From the NCBI RefSeq assembly GCF_018424605.1, contig NZ_QTKT01000002.1, positions 1-64,000 on the forward strand: a stretch of 64,000 nucleotides of DNA, in the 5' to 3' direction. Under the pieces are notes generated by a model. It was not told the DNA's origin. It saw only the letters and a program-made list of their open reading frames with translations, and made no database searches. Made by a program: the position numbers and the translations under genes. Position 1 is the stretch's first letter. Every line of letters starts with the position of its first letter. The DNA comes from Marinobacter lipolyticus. Its GTDB lineage: Bacteria > Pseudomonadota > Gammaproteobacteria > Pseudomonadales > Oleiphilaceae. Of this stretch, positions 10,471-20,531 are shown in pieces.

Positions 10471-11549
10471 TGCCCCGCACCACCGTCGCGCGGATTGATA
10501 CCAGTGCGATTCGCCATAATTACCGGTTAGCCTGTGAGCGAGCCGGCCCGGCCAGGGCCATGGCGGTGATCAAGGCGGATGGCTACGGGCACGGCATTGC
10601 AGCGGTGGCAAAGGCTCTGGCGGAAGACGCGCCCCGATACGCCGTGGCCTGTCTTGAGGAAGCCCTGGCGGTGCGCGAGGCTGGTCTGTCGCAGCCGGTC
10701 GTGATGTTGCAGGGGCCGCATCAGCAAGACGATATGGCGGTTTTTGCCCGCCAGGGCTTCCAGCCGGTACTGCACAGCCATTATCAGCTGGAGTGGCTGA
10801 GAGCGCTTCAAACGGCGCCCGCGTTCTGGCTCAAGGTCAACACCGGGATGAATCGACTCGGATTTCCGCCGCAGGATCTTGCCGCTCAGGTTGAGCCGTT
10901 ATTGAACGCGGCGGTTACCCGCTCCGCGCTGCAGGGCTTTGTTACCCACTTTTCCTGTGCGGATGATCCTGCCAGCCCCGAAACGGCGGAACAGACCCGG
11001 CGGTTGTGCCAGGCGACCGCTCGCTGGCCTCACCTGGAGAAAAGTGTGGGCAACTCGGCCGCGCATTTTCTGGCGGAGCAGCCGCTGTTCGACTGGAGCC
11101 GGCCGGGCATTATGCTATACGGCTCCTCTCCGGTGATTGGCCGGACCGGGCCTGAGCTGGGGTTGCGGGCGGCGATGACGCTGGAAGCCCCGCTGATCGC
11201 GACCCGTACCCTGAAAGCCGGGGACCGTGTGGGTTATGGTGGCAGCTGGGTGGCTGAACGGGATACCCGTATGGGCATGGTGGCCGTGGGTTACGGCGAC
11301 GGCTATCCCCGCCATGCCGGTACCGATACCCCGGCGGCGGTTCGGGGCAGGCGTATCCGGCTGATAGGCCGGGTTTCCATGGACATGCTGGCGGTTGATC
11401 TGTCGTCCGTGCCCGAGGCCCGTGACGGCGACAGCGTTGAACTGTGGGGGCCGCAGGTCAGCGTGGACGAGGTGGCCGCCCACGCCGGAACCATCGGGTA
11501 CGAATTGTTGACGGGGGTGACAGCCCGGGTGCCCAGGCTGTACCGGTAG
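10470..11549 (+). CDS. alr: alanine racemase
   Basis: PLP enzyme that interconverts L- and D-alanine for peptidoglycan. 359 aa, start overlapping the dnaB stop by 1 nt. The PLP lysine is in AVIKADGYGHG near residue 35, and the opposite-face catalytic Tyr lies in the RVGYGGSW region near residue 255. The C-terminal beta domain includes RLIGRVSMDMLAVDLS. The dnaB-alr pairing is common in gammaproteobacteria. Confidence 0.96.
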   Translation: MPRTTVARIDTSAIRHNYRLACERAGPARAMAVIKADGYGHGIAAVAKALAEDAPRYAVACLEEALAVREAGLSQPVVMLQGPHQQDDMAVFARQGFQPVLHSHYQLEWLRALQTAPAFWLKVNTGMNRLGFPPQDLAAQVEPLLNAAVTRSALQGFVTHFSCADDPASPETAEQTRRLCQATARWPHLEKSVGNSAAHFLAEQPLFDWSRPGIMLYGSSPVIGRTGPELGLRAAMTLEAPLIATRTLKAGDRVGYGGSWVAERDTRMGMVAVGYGDGYPRHAGTDTPAAVRGRRIRLIGRVSMDMLAVDLSSVPEARDGDSVELWGPQVSVDEVAAHAGTIGYELLTGVTARVPRLYR

Positions 11550-11569
11550 GCGTTGGTCCCGGCCGGGTC

Positions 11570-11929
11570 TCAGGCCGCTGGTTCGGGCTCGTGGATAATT
11601 TCCTCAATGAAGTCGAGAATGGCGCCGAGGCTGCGGTCGTCCAGTTTTTTCAGTACCTTGTGAACAACCATCTTGCTGCCTTTAAGCATGCTGCTGATGC
11701 CCACTTTGGCCATCCCCATCATCATGCTGCTGGCGTTCAAGCGGCGCAGAGGCTCGAGAAAGAAAAAATCCAGGCCGTCGTCGGTCATGTCGACGATCAG
11801 GTTGTAGAGCTTGTCGATGGCCTCTTTGTCGGCCTTGCCGCGCTCCCGTAGCTCATTGACGGTGTAGAGGGCGCGGGTGCGCAGGTCGTCGGTAATCGGG
11901 GCAACGATATGGCTTTGTTGTTTCAGCAT
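11570..11929 (-). CDS. small helical protein of unknown function
   Basis: 119 aa from ATG 11929 (preceded by CAGGA, 7 nt), convergent with alr. No signal peptide or clear membrane helix. It is predicted mostly helical, with a Met-rich central stretch (ASSMMMGMAKVGISSMLKG) between an acidic N-terminal half and an acidic C-terminus (DFIEEIIHEPEPAA). It was not recognised as a characterised family. A longer frame reaching 12010 is unlikely because it lacks a ribosome site. Confidence 0.6.
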   Translation of the reverse strand: MLKQQSHIVAPITDDLRTRALYTVNELRERGKADKEAIDKLYNLIVDMTDDGLDFFFLEPLRRLNASSMMMGMAKVGISSMLKGSKMVVHKVLKKLDDRSLGAILDFIEEIIHEPEPAA

Positions 11930-12071
11930 GTCGGATCCTGTTGTTGTATGCTCTTCGGGTTCTGATTGGACAGTTGCATAGTATTGTATGGCGGTCCCCG
12001 TGTGTGCCATTGGCTAGAGCGGAATGGGGTGTCCGTCACATCAGTGATATTCCGGGAGGCGTTGGACGCTT

Positions 12072-12917
12072 GTGCATGTTGTTGTAGTTCACGATTACGG
12101 CCCGTTGGGCAAGGTTCTGCTTGAGCGGCTTCGGGGAACGCCGCTTCAGGTGACGCCGTTGCTGGTCAGTGATCCTGAAAAGGTTAACCTCTCGGCTCTG
12201 GAGGAGTGGATTCCACCGGAGACAGAACTGATCGTCAATGCGCTCTGGCTGACGGACCCTGAGGTGGCCGAGCGGGACCCGGAGGGGGTCCACATGGCGG
12301 CGTTTTCCCTGCCCACGGCATTGGCCGAGTTTGCCCGTGACCGCAACATGGCCCTGCTGCAACTGTCATCCTGCTACGTTTTCGACGGGCGCAAGCAGAG
12401 CGCGTACATTTCGTCCAACCCCGGGCAACCATGCAACGAGCTTGGTAACTGGCAATGGGAGTGCGAACAGGCGCTGCGCACGCTGTTGCCACGGCACATC
12501 ATTCTGCGAACAGGGTGGAGCCTCGGGCGCTTTATTCGCAAGATGCAGAAGAGCAGTGGTGCCGGTGAAACCCTGCGGTTGCCGGGCCGGTGCCGGGGGC
12601 AGCCGGTTACCGTGCGGGATCTGGCGCGAGTAATGACCGCGGTGATTCAGCAACTGGACTGCGGGGCGGAAGTCTGGGGAACCTATCAGTACGCGGGCGC
12701 CGAGGAAATCACGCTGTACGAACTTGGCCTCGCCATCGCGGGTCTGCCGGGCATTCCGGCGGGCATCCGCGTGGTGGACGATGTGCCGGAGTGGGCAACA
12801 CTCGAACCGGCCAATGCCACGCTGATCTGCACCAAGATTCGCAATACCTTCGGGATCAAGCAGCTTCCCTGGCGCTCCGGATTGTCCGAGGAGCTGGATA
12901 CGCTGGCCAGGGATTAA
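12072..12917 (+). CDS. RmlD-superfamily protein with degenerate catalytic site
   Basis: 281 aa, GTG start. It has the overall shape of dTDP-4-dehydrorhamnose reductase/extended SDR proteins, including LLQLSSCYVFDG near residue 100, the counterpart of the RmlD STDYVFDG motif. The nucleotide-binding glycine motif is altered to HDYGPLG, and where active enzymes have YGxSK this protein reads LGNWQ, so the catalytic Tyr and Lys are both missing. It is probably a non-catalytic or regulatory homologue. It stands alone, with no other deoxysugar genes nearby, and ends convergent with anr (4-nt overlap). Confidence 0.7.
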   Translation: MHVVVVHDYGPLGKVLLERLRGTPLQVTPLLVSDPEKVNLSALEEWIPPETELIVNALWLTDPEVAERDPEGVHMAAFSLPTALAEFARDRNMALLQLSSCYVFDGRKQSAYISSNPGQPCNELGNWQWECEQALRTLLPRHIILRTGWSLGRFIRKMQKSSGAGETLRLPGRCRGQPVTVRDLARVMTAVIQQLDCGAEVWGTYQYAGAEEITLYELGLAIAGLPGIPAGIRVVDDVPEWATLEPANATLICTKIRNTFGIKQLPWRSGLSEELDTLARD

Positions 12918-13660
12918 CGTCCCTGGCGTGCGGAGTCCCGCGTGACCAGTTGCAGCGCCTCCACATCCAGCAGCTCCACCTCACGCCCGCGGGCACGGAT
13001 GATTCCCTGGTTCTGGAAGCGGGTGAACACCCGGCTTACCGTCTCGACCGCCAGGCCAAGGAAGTTGGCGATGTCGTTGCGCGCCATGGGCAGGCTGAAG
13101 TTGGTGGGTGACATGCGTCGGCGCTGGAACCGGCTGGACAGCGACACCAACAGGGCGGCAATGCGCTCCTCGGCGGTATTCTTGCTCAGCAGCATCGCCA
13201 GTTGGTGGCTGTTCTGGATCTCCTGGCTCATCAGATGATACATGTGATGTTGGAGATCCGGCAGCTTTCCGGTCAGATCCTCCAGCTTCTCCACCGGGAA
13301 CTCGCACACACTTGTACGCTCCAACGCCTTGGCGGTGCAGGCGTAGGTTTCACCGCTCATGCTGTCGAGGCCGACCAGCTCACCTGGCATGAAAAACCCG
13401 GTGACCTGCTCTTCGCCACCTTCGGTGATAATGGACGTCTTGACCGCACCACTGCGCACGGCAAAGCACGAGCGAAACGGCGTGCTCTGGTCGAAAATAT
13501 GCTCGCCGCGATTAAAGATGCGTCCCTGTTGCACAATATCTTCCAGCCGGTCGAGGTCGTTTTCCTCGATGGCCAGGGGCAGGCACAGGTTGCTCAGGCT
13601 GCACTGATGACAGGAGGCCTTGAGCGGTGAAGCCTGCTTGATTCGGATTGCTTGCGCCAT
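12914..13660 (-). CDS. anr: Fnr/Anr-type oxygen-sensing transcription regulator
   Basis: CRP/FNR-family activator that holds a [4Fe-4S] cluster and binds TTGAT-N4-ATCAA sites without oxygen. 248 aa. N-terminal Cys cluster CHQC-x5-C (residues 17, 20, 26) plus a fourth Cys in ETYACTAKAL match the FNR ligand set. The cyclic-nucleotide-like barrel, a long dimer helix and a C-terminal helix-turn-helix with recognition helix VETVSRVFTRFQ follow. The gene is single, with fabB upstream on the same strand. An inverted repeat at 13712-13739 lies in its upstream region. Confidence 0.93.
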   Translation of the reverse strand: MAQAIRIKQASPLKASCHQCSLSNLCLPLAIEENDLDRLEDIVQQGRIFNRGEHIFDQSTPFRSCFAVRSGAVKTSIITEGGEEQVTGFFMPGELVGLDSMSGETYACTAKALERTSVCEFPVEKLEDLTGKLPDLQHHMYHLMSQEIQNSHQLAMLLSKNTAEERIAALLVSLSSRFQRRRMSPTNFSLPMARNDIANFLGLAVETVSRVFTRFQNQGIIRARGREVELLDVEALQLVTRDSARQGR

Positions 13661-13711
13661 AGCGGATGAACCATCCAGATGGATTCATATCAGGCTTTTA
13701 CCTTAATACGG

Positions 13712-13739
13712 ATGATCCGTTTTGCCAATGACGGATCAT
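13712..13739. repeat. 9-bp inverted repeat between fabB and anr
   Basis: ATGATCCGT (13712-13720) pairs with ACGGATCAT (13731-13739) across 10 nt. It lies after the fabB stop and before the anr start on the minus strand. No U tract follows, so it may be an attenuating structure, a weak terminator or an operator. Confidence 0.45.
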
Positions 13740-13768
13740 GCCGTGGAGGTAGGTAATTGCCGTCCGGA

Positions 13769-14977
13769 TCAGATTGTCTGGAAGATCAATGAGGCGTTGG
13801 TGCCGCCGAAACCAAAACTGTTGGACATAACGGTTGTCAGGTCCGCATCGCGCGCCTGCGGGCCGACCACCGGCATGTCACCGATCTTTTCATCGGGGTT
13901 GACGAGGTTGGCGGTGCCGGCAATAAAGCCGTGCTGCAGCATCAGCAATGAGTAAATGGCTTCATGCACGCCCGAGGCACCCAGGGAGTGGCCCGAGAGG
14001 CTTTTGGTCGAGGAGATGGGCGGAATGGCATCACCGAACACCTTGCGGACCGCGCCCAGCTCTGCCACGTCGCCAACGGGCGTGCTGGTGCCGTGGGCAT
14101 TGATGTAGTCCACCGGGCCTTTTACCGTTGCCATTGCCTGCTGCATACAGCGCATCGCACCCTCACCGGAAGGCGCCACCATGTCGTGACCATCCGAGGT
14201 GGCGCCATAACCGGTCAACTCGGCAATGATCGGCGCGCCCCTGCGGCGGGCGTGTTCCAGTTCCTCCATCACCAGCATACCGCCGCCACCGGCAATCACG
14301 AAGCCGTCGCGGCCGCTGTCAAAGGGACGGGAAGCGGTTGCCGGCTGGTCGTTGTATTTGGTGGACAGGGCGCCCATGGCGTCAAACAGCATGGTCAGGC
14401 TCCAGTCTTCCTCTTCGCCGCCGCCGGCAAACACGATGTCCTGCTTGCCGCTCTGGATCTGTTCCATGGCGTGACCGATGCAGTGGGCGCTGGTCGCGCA
14501 GGCTGATGACATGGAATAGTTTACGCCGCGAATCCGGAAGGCCGTGGCCAGGCAGGCGGAGACCGTGCTGGTCATGATTCGGGGAACCATGTACGGCCCG
14601 ATGCGCTTGACGCCTTTCTCCCGCATCAGATCCACCGCTTCCACCTGGCTGGCGCTGGATGCACCGCCGGAACCGGCAATCAGCCCCGTGCGGTCGCTGG
14701 AAATCAGCTCGTCGGTGAGGTCGGCGGACGCGACCGCCTGCTGCATGGCCAGATAGCTGAACATGGCGGACTGGCCCATGAAGCGCCGCAGTTTGCGGTC
14801 AATGACACTGGTATCGACATCCACCGAGCCCGACACCTGGCTGCGAAAGCCCATGTCCTGGTAAGTCTGGTTGAAGCGGATACCTGAGCGGCCGTTTTTC
14901 AGGCTGTCCAGTACCGCATCGGTGGAATTACCCAGGCAGGAAACAATGCCCATGCCGGTGACGACGACGCGTCTCAT
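13769..14977 (-). CDS. fabB: 3-oxoacyl-[ACP] synthase I
   Basis: Elongating condensing enzyme of type II fatty acid synthesis, needed for unsaturated fatty acids. 402 aa; ATG 14977 follows an AGGAGG site. The catalytic triad is visible: Cys in [10 protein letters not shown], His in [12 protein letters not shown] and His in [11 protein letters not shown]. FabB-like length and the [14 protein letters not shown] end separate it from FabF. fabA is not adjacent, unlike the fabAB operon of Pseudomonas; the upstream gene is the YlqF GTPase, 118 nt away. Confidence 0.94.
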   Translation of the reverse strand: MRRVVVTGMGIVSCLGNSTDAVLDSLKNGRSGIRFNQTYQDMGFRSQVSGSVDVDTSVIDRKLRRFMGQSAMFSYLAMQQAVASADLTDELISSDRTGLIAGSGGASSASQVEAVDLMREKGVKRIGPYMVPRIMTSTVSACLATAFRIRGVNYSMSSACATSAHCIGHAMEQIQSGKQDIVFAGGGEEEDWSLTMLFDAMGALSTKYNDQPATASRPFDSGRDGFVIAGGGGMLVMEELEHARRRGAPIIAELTGYGATSDGHDMVAPSGEGAMRCMQQAMATVKGPVDYINAHGTSTPVGDVAELGAVRKVFGDAIPPISSTKSLSGHSLGASGVHEAIYSLLMLQHGFIAGTANLVNPDEKIGDMPVVGPQARDADLTTVMSNSFGFGGTNASLIFQTI

Positions 14978-15095
14978 ACTTTCCTCCTGAATGGCCCGGC
15001 CCCGATGGGCGGTGCCATTGAATCGCTGACAATAGGAGACAGTGTAAGGGCTTTGCGGCGGACAGGGTATTTGACCTTGGTAAGGGGCGGGCCAG

Positions 15096-15989
15096 TCAGC
15101 GGGACTTCTCGGCCTCTTTGGCAGCTCTGGCCGCCTCGGCTTCCCGGGTTTCCTGCTCCACCATGGCGGGGGTTTCCAGTGAAATCCGCCCTAGAGTGCC
15201 GGCCCTCAGCTCGTTTAACAGCACCTCCGACACTTTGTGCAGGTCGGGAATACCACCGCGGGCAAAAAAGCGGCGTTTGGCGGCAACAGCATCCATCAAG
15301 GCCAGGCCATCCACCGGCGTTTCTTCCAGCCCGTAGCGGTTCATGACCTGATTCGGGTAGGCCTGCAGCAGGTAGTCCGCCTCGAACAGGGCGACGTCCT
15401 CGAAGTCCAGCACCGCGCTGCGGATGGCGCCGGTAATGGCCAGCCGGTAACCGCAGGCTTCCGGCGACAGTTTCGGCCACAGAAATCCCGGCGTGTCGTA
15501 CAGCAGAATATTGTCGGGCAGCTTGATGGCCTGCTGGGCGCGGGTTACCGCCGGCTCATTGCCGGTTTTGGCGGCGGGGCGCCCGGCCAGTGTGTTGATC
15601 AATGTTGACTTGCCGACGTTGGGAATACCCAGAATCATCACCCGCAACGCACTCTTCTGGCGATCGTGGCCGGGTGTCATCTCCGCCGCCAGGCGCAGAA
15701 TATCCAGCGCTTCGTTGCGCTGGTTGTGGGTCAGGGTGATGGTGCGAACGCCGCGTTCCTTCTCCAGCCAGGTCTGCCACTGCGCGGTGATGTCCGGATC
15801 GGCCAGATCCCGCTTGTTGAGCACCTTGATCAGCGGGGTGTCGCCACGCAGGTTCGGCACCAGCGGGTTCTCGCTGCTGAAAGGAATGCGGGCGTCGAGA
15901 ACCTCGATGATCAGGTCCATCTGCGGCATTACCTTTTTGATCTCCTTGCGGGCCTTGTGCATGTGCCCGGGAAACCAGTTTATAGCCAT
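15096..15989 (-). CDS. ylqF: YlqF/RbgA-type circularly permuted GTPase
   Basis: Ribosome-assembly GTPase. 297 aa from ATG 15989 ([20 protein letters not shown] 7 nt upstream). The G motifs are permuted: NKRD (G4) comes first, then GIPNVGKST (P-loop) and DTPG (G3), as in RbgA, which acts late in 50S assembly. An acidic/basic C-terminal tail ends in AKEAEKSR. The family assignment is firm; the exact role here is by homology. Confidence 0.9.
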   Translation of the reverse strand: MAINWFPGHMHKARKEIKKVMPQMDLIIEVLDARIPFSSENPLVPNLRGDTPLIKVLNKRDLADPDITAQWQTWLEKERGVRTITLTHNQRNEALDILRLAAEMTPGHDRQKSALRVMILGIPNVGKSTLINTLAGRPAAKTGNEPAVTRAQQAIKLPDNILLYDTPGFLWPKLSPEACGYRLAITGAIRSAVLDFEDVALFEADYLLQAYPNQVMNRYGLEETPVDGLALMDAVAAKRRFFARGGIPDLHKVSEVLLNELRAGTLGRISLETPAMVEQETREAEAARAAKEAEKSR

Positions 15990-16231
15990 GGTGTGACTCC
16001 AGAATTGGCGGAACGGCGCCATTATGGACGGGAATGACCAAATTTTCACATTTGTTTGAAGCCGCCGCTGCTGCGGGATCAGGGCGGCTGCTTTGCGAAG
16101 TGTGTACAAAAAGAAGGGATATCGGGATGAAAGCTGTGGGGGTTTTGATTTAGGGTGTGAGACCTGACGATGAAACCCAATGACGATCAGCGGTTTGACG
16201 CAGTAAACCGCGCGATATGACGGAGAAACCT

Positions 16232-16681
16232 ATGAAGCTTGTAAAACTGTTTGGTATTGCCCTTCTGACGTTTGGCCTGGCCGCGCCGACCCTGGCCCAG
16301 GACATGAGCCAGCAGGGTGGCCGTGGCGACCAGGTTGACCAACTGGCCGAACTGGTGGGCCTGAGCGAAGACCAGCAGACTGAGATTCGCGGTATCATCG
16401 AAGAGATGCAGGGCGAGATTCAGGCACTGCAGGTGGAAGCACAGCAGCTGCAGCAGTCTATCCAGGCCGAGATCAAGCCGGACTACGACGAGGAAAAGAT
16501 TCGGGATGACGCGGAGAAGCTTGGTGATCTGACCGGCGAGATGACCGCGCTGTCCACACTGATGCAGGCCAAGGTGGATGCGGTATTCACCGAAGAGCAG
16601 CGTGCAGAACTTGATAAGCGCATGCAGCAGATGCAGCAGCAAATGCAACAGCAGCGCCAGATGCAGCAGCAGATGCAGTAA
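16232..16681 (+). CDS. periplasmic Spy/CpxP-like protein with Gln/Met-rich tail
   Basis: 149 aa from ATG 16232 (GGAG upstream). A signal peptide (KLVKLFGIALLTFGLAAPTLA) is probably cleaved before QDMSQQ. The mature part is almost all helix, with LSEDQQTEIRGIIEEMQ and FTEEQRAELDKRM resembling the LTxxQ repeats of Spy/CpxP periplasmic chaperones and sensors. The last 20 residues are nearly all Gln and Met. Followed by a strong terminator. It may sense or buffer envelope or metal stress; no cognate two-component genes are adjacent. Confidence 0.65.
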   Translation: MKLVKLFGIALLTFGLAAPTLAQDMSQQGGRGDQVDQLAELVGLSEDQQTEIRGIIEEMQGEIQALQVEAQQLQQSIQAEIKPDYDEEKIRDDAEKLGDLTGEMTALSTLMQAKVDAVFTEEQRAELDKRMQQMQQQMQQQRQMQQQMQ

Positions 16682-16694
16682 GCTGCTGGAGTGG

Positions 16695-16732
16695 AAAAGC
16701 CGCCGTGGCCTTGTGCCGCCGGCGGCTTTTTT
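16695..16732 (+). terminator. intrinsic terminator after the Spy-like gene
   Basis: AAAAGCCGCCG (16695-16705) pairs perfectly with CGGCGGCTTTT (16720-16730) and runs into TTTTTT. Because A4 precedes the stem it could also work on the minus strand for the convergent RND gene ending at 16748. Confidence 0.9.
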
Positions 16733-16747
16733 GTGCCCGGACGATGG

Positions 16748-19279
16748 CTAGTTGCCAGCACCAAAGGGCTTGATCAGAACAATCAGGCGCGGCAGCAGCG
16801 TCAGGGCTCCGACCAGGGCCATGAACATCGCAAAGCCGGTAAACAGGCCGAAGTAGATGGTGGGTATGAAGTTCGACAGCACCAGTATCGAGAAACCGGT
16901 GATGATCGTCAGCGAGGTGTAGAACATGGCCCGGCCGATGCTGCGATGGCAGCGGTGCATGGTGGCCATGTAGTCGCCATCCTTGGCGAATTCGGTCTTG
17001 AAGCGGTGGATGTAGTGAATGGTATCGTCCACGGCGATGCCGACCGTGATGGCGGCCACGGTAATGGTCATCATGTCCAGCGGAATGCCCAGCCAGCCCA
17101 TCAGGCCCAGCACCGAGCCGGCGGCGATCAGGTTCGGTGCCATACCGATCAGCGCGAGCAGCAGCGAGCGGAACAGGATCAGGAACATGATCATGATGGC
17201 GAGGAACACCACGCCCAGGGTCTTGATCTGGGAGTCGAACAGGCTCTGCAGCATGTTGTTGTACATCACCGTCATACCGGCAAACAGCACCTGATCGTCG
17301 GCAAAACCCAGCTCATTGGTCAGGTGCTCGCGAATGGTGTTCAGCAGTTCCTGCCGACGCAGGTCTGGCATGGTTTCCAGAATGCGGATGCTGAAGCGGG
17401 CCTGATCGTGCTCCTCGGAAATGTACGGCGTCAGCAGAATGTCCTGCAGGTCTGCCGGCACGGCCGAGGGTACAAACGCCAGTTCCAGCGCATTCAGCGG
17501 TTCATCCCCGTTAACCTGTGCCAGCAGGTCCAGCGTGGTGGTGATGGATAGCACCTTGCCGGTTTCCTCCAGGCTTTCCAGGTAATCGTGAACTCCCCGC
17601 AGGCGGTCCATCTTCTGATAGGTGTACCAGGTGTCCCGGTAGTCCGCCTGCTCGCCACAGTCCTCCACGAACGGATCGCAGTCACTGGCAAAGGGGTCGT
17701 CCGATACGGCGCCCTCGGGGGCGGGTTCATCGGTGATGACCACGTCCAGCGGGGTGGTGCCGCCGAGTCGGTCATCGATGGTGATCATGCCCTGATGGAT
17801 CTCGGTGTCCGACTTGAAGTAGTCGATGAAGCTGTTTTCCACTGTCAGACGGCTCATGCCCAGCACGCACAACACGGCAATGAGCACGGAGCCGCCCAAC
17901 ACCAGTGTGCCGTGGCGTTCGGTGAAGCGGGCGAACAGGTCGGTCAGCGGAATGCGGTCGGAACTCACGTAACGGTCGACCGGGGGCGGCAGCAGCGACA
18001 GCAGGGCCGGAAAGATCAGGAAGGTGATCAGGAATGCCACGGTCAGGCCAATGGTCATCATCCAGCCAAAATCGATCACCGGGCGGATGCCGCTGAAGGT
18101 CAGCGACCCGAACGCGACGATCGTGGTGATGGCCATGAAGAAGCAGGGCTTGATCATCGCCAGCACGGTCTGGCGCAGGGTGTCTCGGGACGCAGCGTCG
18201 GGGGCGTCGTGCTGGAACTCCCGGTAGCGCACAATCAGGTGGATGGTCAGCGACAGGGTCATGATCAGCAGCAGCGAGACGAAATTGGAGGAGATCACCG
18301 TCACCGGCCACTGGGCCCAGGACAGGTAGCCGATCACCAGCCAGACCGCGGAGCTGCAACACAGCAACGGCACCAGCACCCAGCGCCACTGGCGGAAAAT
18401 GATCGCCAGCGTCAGTAGCAGGAAGATCAGCACCCCGATACCGAAGGTGGACAGGTCGTTCTCGATGAACTGGATCATGTCTGCCACGATCATCGGTACC
18501 CCGCCGAGGTAGATTTCGGCGTGGTCACGGTAGTCGTCAAGAATGCTGCGAACCTGATTGATGGTCTGTTCGCGCTCGGCACCAAGCTGCTCGGTGAAGC
18601 GGATAAATTCGTCGCTGACCTGCTCAAGCGCCTGCCGGTCCTCGGCGCTGGCATCCGGGCCAGCAACTTTCTCCCGCAGTTGCTCGCGCTCGTTGAGCAG
18701 CTCGAAATAGCGCTCCGGCGTTGGCAGGTTAACCTGAATGGCCGTGGTGCCGCCCTCCTTGCTGATCAGCAGGTTGGGATAGAGCGGGTTGTTGAGTAGC
18801 GACGCACGGGCGGTGTCAGGGGCGACGTCATTGTCGTCCATGGTTTTGATTTCCGAGTCCACCGTGTCGAGGGTGAGGTCCGGGCTGTGCAGTAGCGGCA
18901 CGTTGAGAATGCTGTTGGTGGAGCCGACCGCGTCGAGGGCTTCCAGTTCGTTGCGCAGCTGGCGCAGGGTGTCGAGGGTTTCGGGGCTGAACAGCTCGTC
19001 GCGCGGTGTGAAGGTGACAACCAGGAAGTCGTCTGAGGTGGTAAAGCGGCGATTGACCTCACGGTACTGCTCCAGGGAGCGGTCGTTCTCCAGCACCAGG
19101 GATTCGGCCGAGGCATCCAGGCGGAACTGGTCCAGCCGGAGGCTGGCGAGAATGAGAATGAGAGCGAACACCACAAGAACGGCGACCGGGTGGGGGAGAA
19201 TCCACCGGTCATAAAGGGAGCGGATCGGGGTCATCGGCACATAGTCCACACTGTAAAAATCGAGTGCAGAGTGTGCCAC
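16748..19279 (-). CDS. RND-superfamily (MMPL-like) exporter
   Basis: 843-aa inner-membrane protein with the duplicated RND layout: one helix near residue 30, a large periplasmic loop (about 50-270), five helices, a second helix near 450, a second loop (about 470-670) and five more helices. It belongs to the HpnN/MMPL-type lipid or hydrophobe exporters, not the AcrB drug pumps, and no membrane-fusion partner is adjacent. The second loop carries an acidic Cys-containing insert (DDPFASDCDPFVEDCGE). GTG 19279 is taken as start because it lies 6 nt after the chemoreceptor stop, with AGGGG overlapping that stop; ATG 19234 is an alternative. Confidence 0.8.
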   Translation of the reverse strand: MAHSALDFYSVDYVPMTPIRSLYDRWILPHPVAVLVVFALILILASLRLDQFRLDASAESLVLENDRSLEQYREVNRRFTTSDDFLVVTFTPRDELFSPETLDTLRQLRNELEALDAVGSTNSILNVPLLHSPDLTLDTVDSEIKTMDDNDVAPDTARASLLNNPLYPNLLISKEGGTTAIQVNLPTPERYFELLNEREQLREKVAGPDASAEDRQALEQVSDEFIRFTEQLGAEREQTINQVRSILDDYRDHAEIYLGGVPMIVADMIQFIENDLSTFGIGVLIFLLLTLAIIFRQWRWVLVPLLCCSSAVWLVIGYLSWAQWPVTVISSNFVSLLLIMTLSLTIHLIVRYREFQHDAPDAASRDTLRQTVLAMIKPCFFMAITTIVAFGSLTFSGIRPVIDFGWMMTIGLTVAFLITFLIFPALLSLLPPPVDRYVSSDRIPLTDLFARFTERHGTLVLGGSVLIAVLCVLGMSRLTVENSFIDYFKSDTEIHQGMITIDDRLGGTTPLDVVITDEPAPEGAVSDDPFASDCDPFVEDCGEQADYRDTWYTYQKMDRLRGVHDYLESLEETGKVLSITTTLDLLAQVNGDEPLNALELAFVPSAVPADLQDILLTPYISEEHDQARFSIRILETMPDLRRQELLNTIREHLTNELGFADDQVLFAGMTVMYNNMLQSLFDSQIKTLGVVFLAIMIMFLILFRSLLLALIGMAPNLIAAGSVLGLMGWLGIPLDMMTITVAAITVGIAVDDTIHYIHRFKTEFAKDGDYMATMHRCHRSIGRAMFYTSLTIITGFSILVLSNFIPTIYFGLFTGFAMFMALVGALTLLPRLIVLIKPFGAGN

Positions 19280-19285
19280 AAACCC

Positions 19286-20506
19286 CTAGCCGACTGTGAC
19301 CCTGTTTGAGGCCTCTTCCAGGGAATCGATCAGATTTTTCAGTCTCCGGGTCATGTCGGCGCTTTCGGACAGCTGGGTCACCATGTTCTGAGTGGTATCG
19401 CGAATACCCTGCACATTGGCCAACACTTCGTCGGTGGACGCGGTCTGATCGGCAGACATGGCGGCGATCTGCTCGTTGGTGTCGTCGATTCGACCCACCA
19501 CCGAATTGATGGCGTCGAGCGCGTTGCGGCCCTGTTCAGACTCCTCCACGCAGCGCCGGGCATCGGCGGAGCTTTCGGTCATCTGGCGGACGGCCGTGTC
19601 CATTGCCTTCAGCAGGCGTTCAATGGTGGACTGAATCTGATCGGTGGAGTCCTGAACCCGTTGCGCCAGGTTACGGACCTCATCGGCCACCACGGCGAAA
19701 CCACGCCCCTGCTCACCGGCGCGGGCCGCTTCGATGGCGGCGTTCAGTGCCAGCAGGTTGGTCTGCTCGGCGATACCCTTGATTTCGGTGACGGCCTTGC
19801 TGATTTCGTGGCTGTTTTCGGCCAGAGATTCCACGCTGGACGCGGAGTGTCGGATGATGTCTTCCAGCCGGCCAATGGAGTTGGCACTTCGGGTGACCCG
19901 TTCGCCTCCTTCGAGTGCGGTGCTGCGGGCTTCGTGGGACAGGGTCTTGGCGATGCCGGCCTGCTCCGCGATGGCGCCGAAGCTCTGCAGCATGGCTTCG
20001 ATGACTTCCGCCGAGCGGTCGGCATCCGATTGCTGGCGGGTCAGATCGTCGCGCCGGCTCTCGGCCGCGGCGGTCAGTTCCCGCACTTCGTTGTGCAGTC
20101 GCTCAATGGCCTCTTTCATGCTGCTGACCACGGTCATGGTGCGATCCTGCATGGCGTTGAAGGCCAGGCCCATTTCGCCGATTTCGTCACTGGAATCGAC
20201 ATGGGCCCGAGCGCCCAGGTCGCCGGAAGCCTGGACTTCGACCATGGTGCTCTTGAGCCGGTGGACGTGGCGTTCGATGAACGAGATAAGCAGCTGAGAG
20301 CCCGCCATTTCCAGCACCATCAACAAGGCCACCACCACCGCAAACCCGGGCGCGGTGGCGGCGAATGCGGTGCCGAAATCCTCACCGGTAATGGCGGCAA
20401 TGGTTTGAATGGCGTAAAGCACCAGCAGGCACAAGACCGCGAACACCACGATGTTGAGCAGCCAGAACTTGTACTTCAGGCGAGCATTTTTTAGCAGGGT
20501 CAGCAT
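19286..20506 (-). CDS. methyl-accepting chemotaxis protein without periplasmic sensor domain
   Basis: 406 aa. Two membrane helices (about 14-38 and 53-76) are separated by only some 15 residues, so there is no ligand-binding domain. A HAMP-like region and the signalling coiled coil follow, with the invariant hairpin tip [32 protein letters not shown] split here as [19 protein letters not shown] and [17 protein letters not shown]. It starts 25 nt after lipA and ends 6 nt before the RND gene, so the three are probably co-transcribed. It may sense membrane state or an intracellular signal. Confidence 0.9.
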   Translation of the reverse strand: MLTLLKNARLKYKFWLLNIVVFAVLCLLVLYAIQTIAAITGEDFGTAFAATAPGFAVVVALLMVLEMAGSQLLISFIERHVHRLKSTMVEVQASGDLGARAHVDSSDEIGEMGLAFNAMQDRTMTVVSSMKEAIERLHNEVRELTAAAESRRDDLTRQQSDADRSAEVIEAMLQSFGAIAEQAGIAKTLSHEARSTALEGGERVTRSANSIGRLEDIIRHSASSVESLAENSHEISKAVTEIKGIAEQTNLLALNAAIEAARAGEQGRGFAVVADEVRNLAQRVQDSTDQIQSTIERLLKAMDTAVRQMTESSADARRCVEESEQGRNALDAINSVVGRIDDTNEQIAAMSADQTASTDEVLANVQGIRDTTQNMVTQLSESADMTRRLKNLIDSLEEASNRVTVG

Positions 20507-20531
20507 GGTGTTCCCCGTTCAAGGAGTGTTC

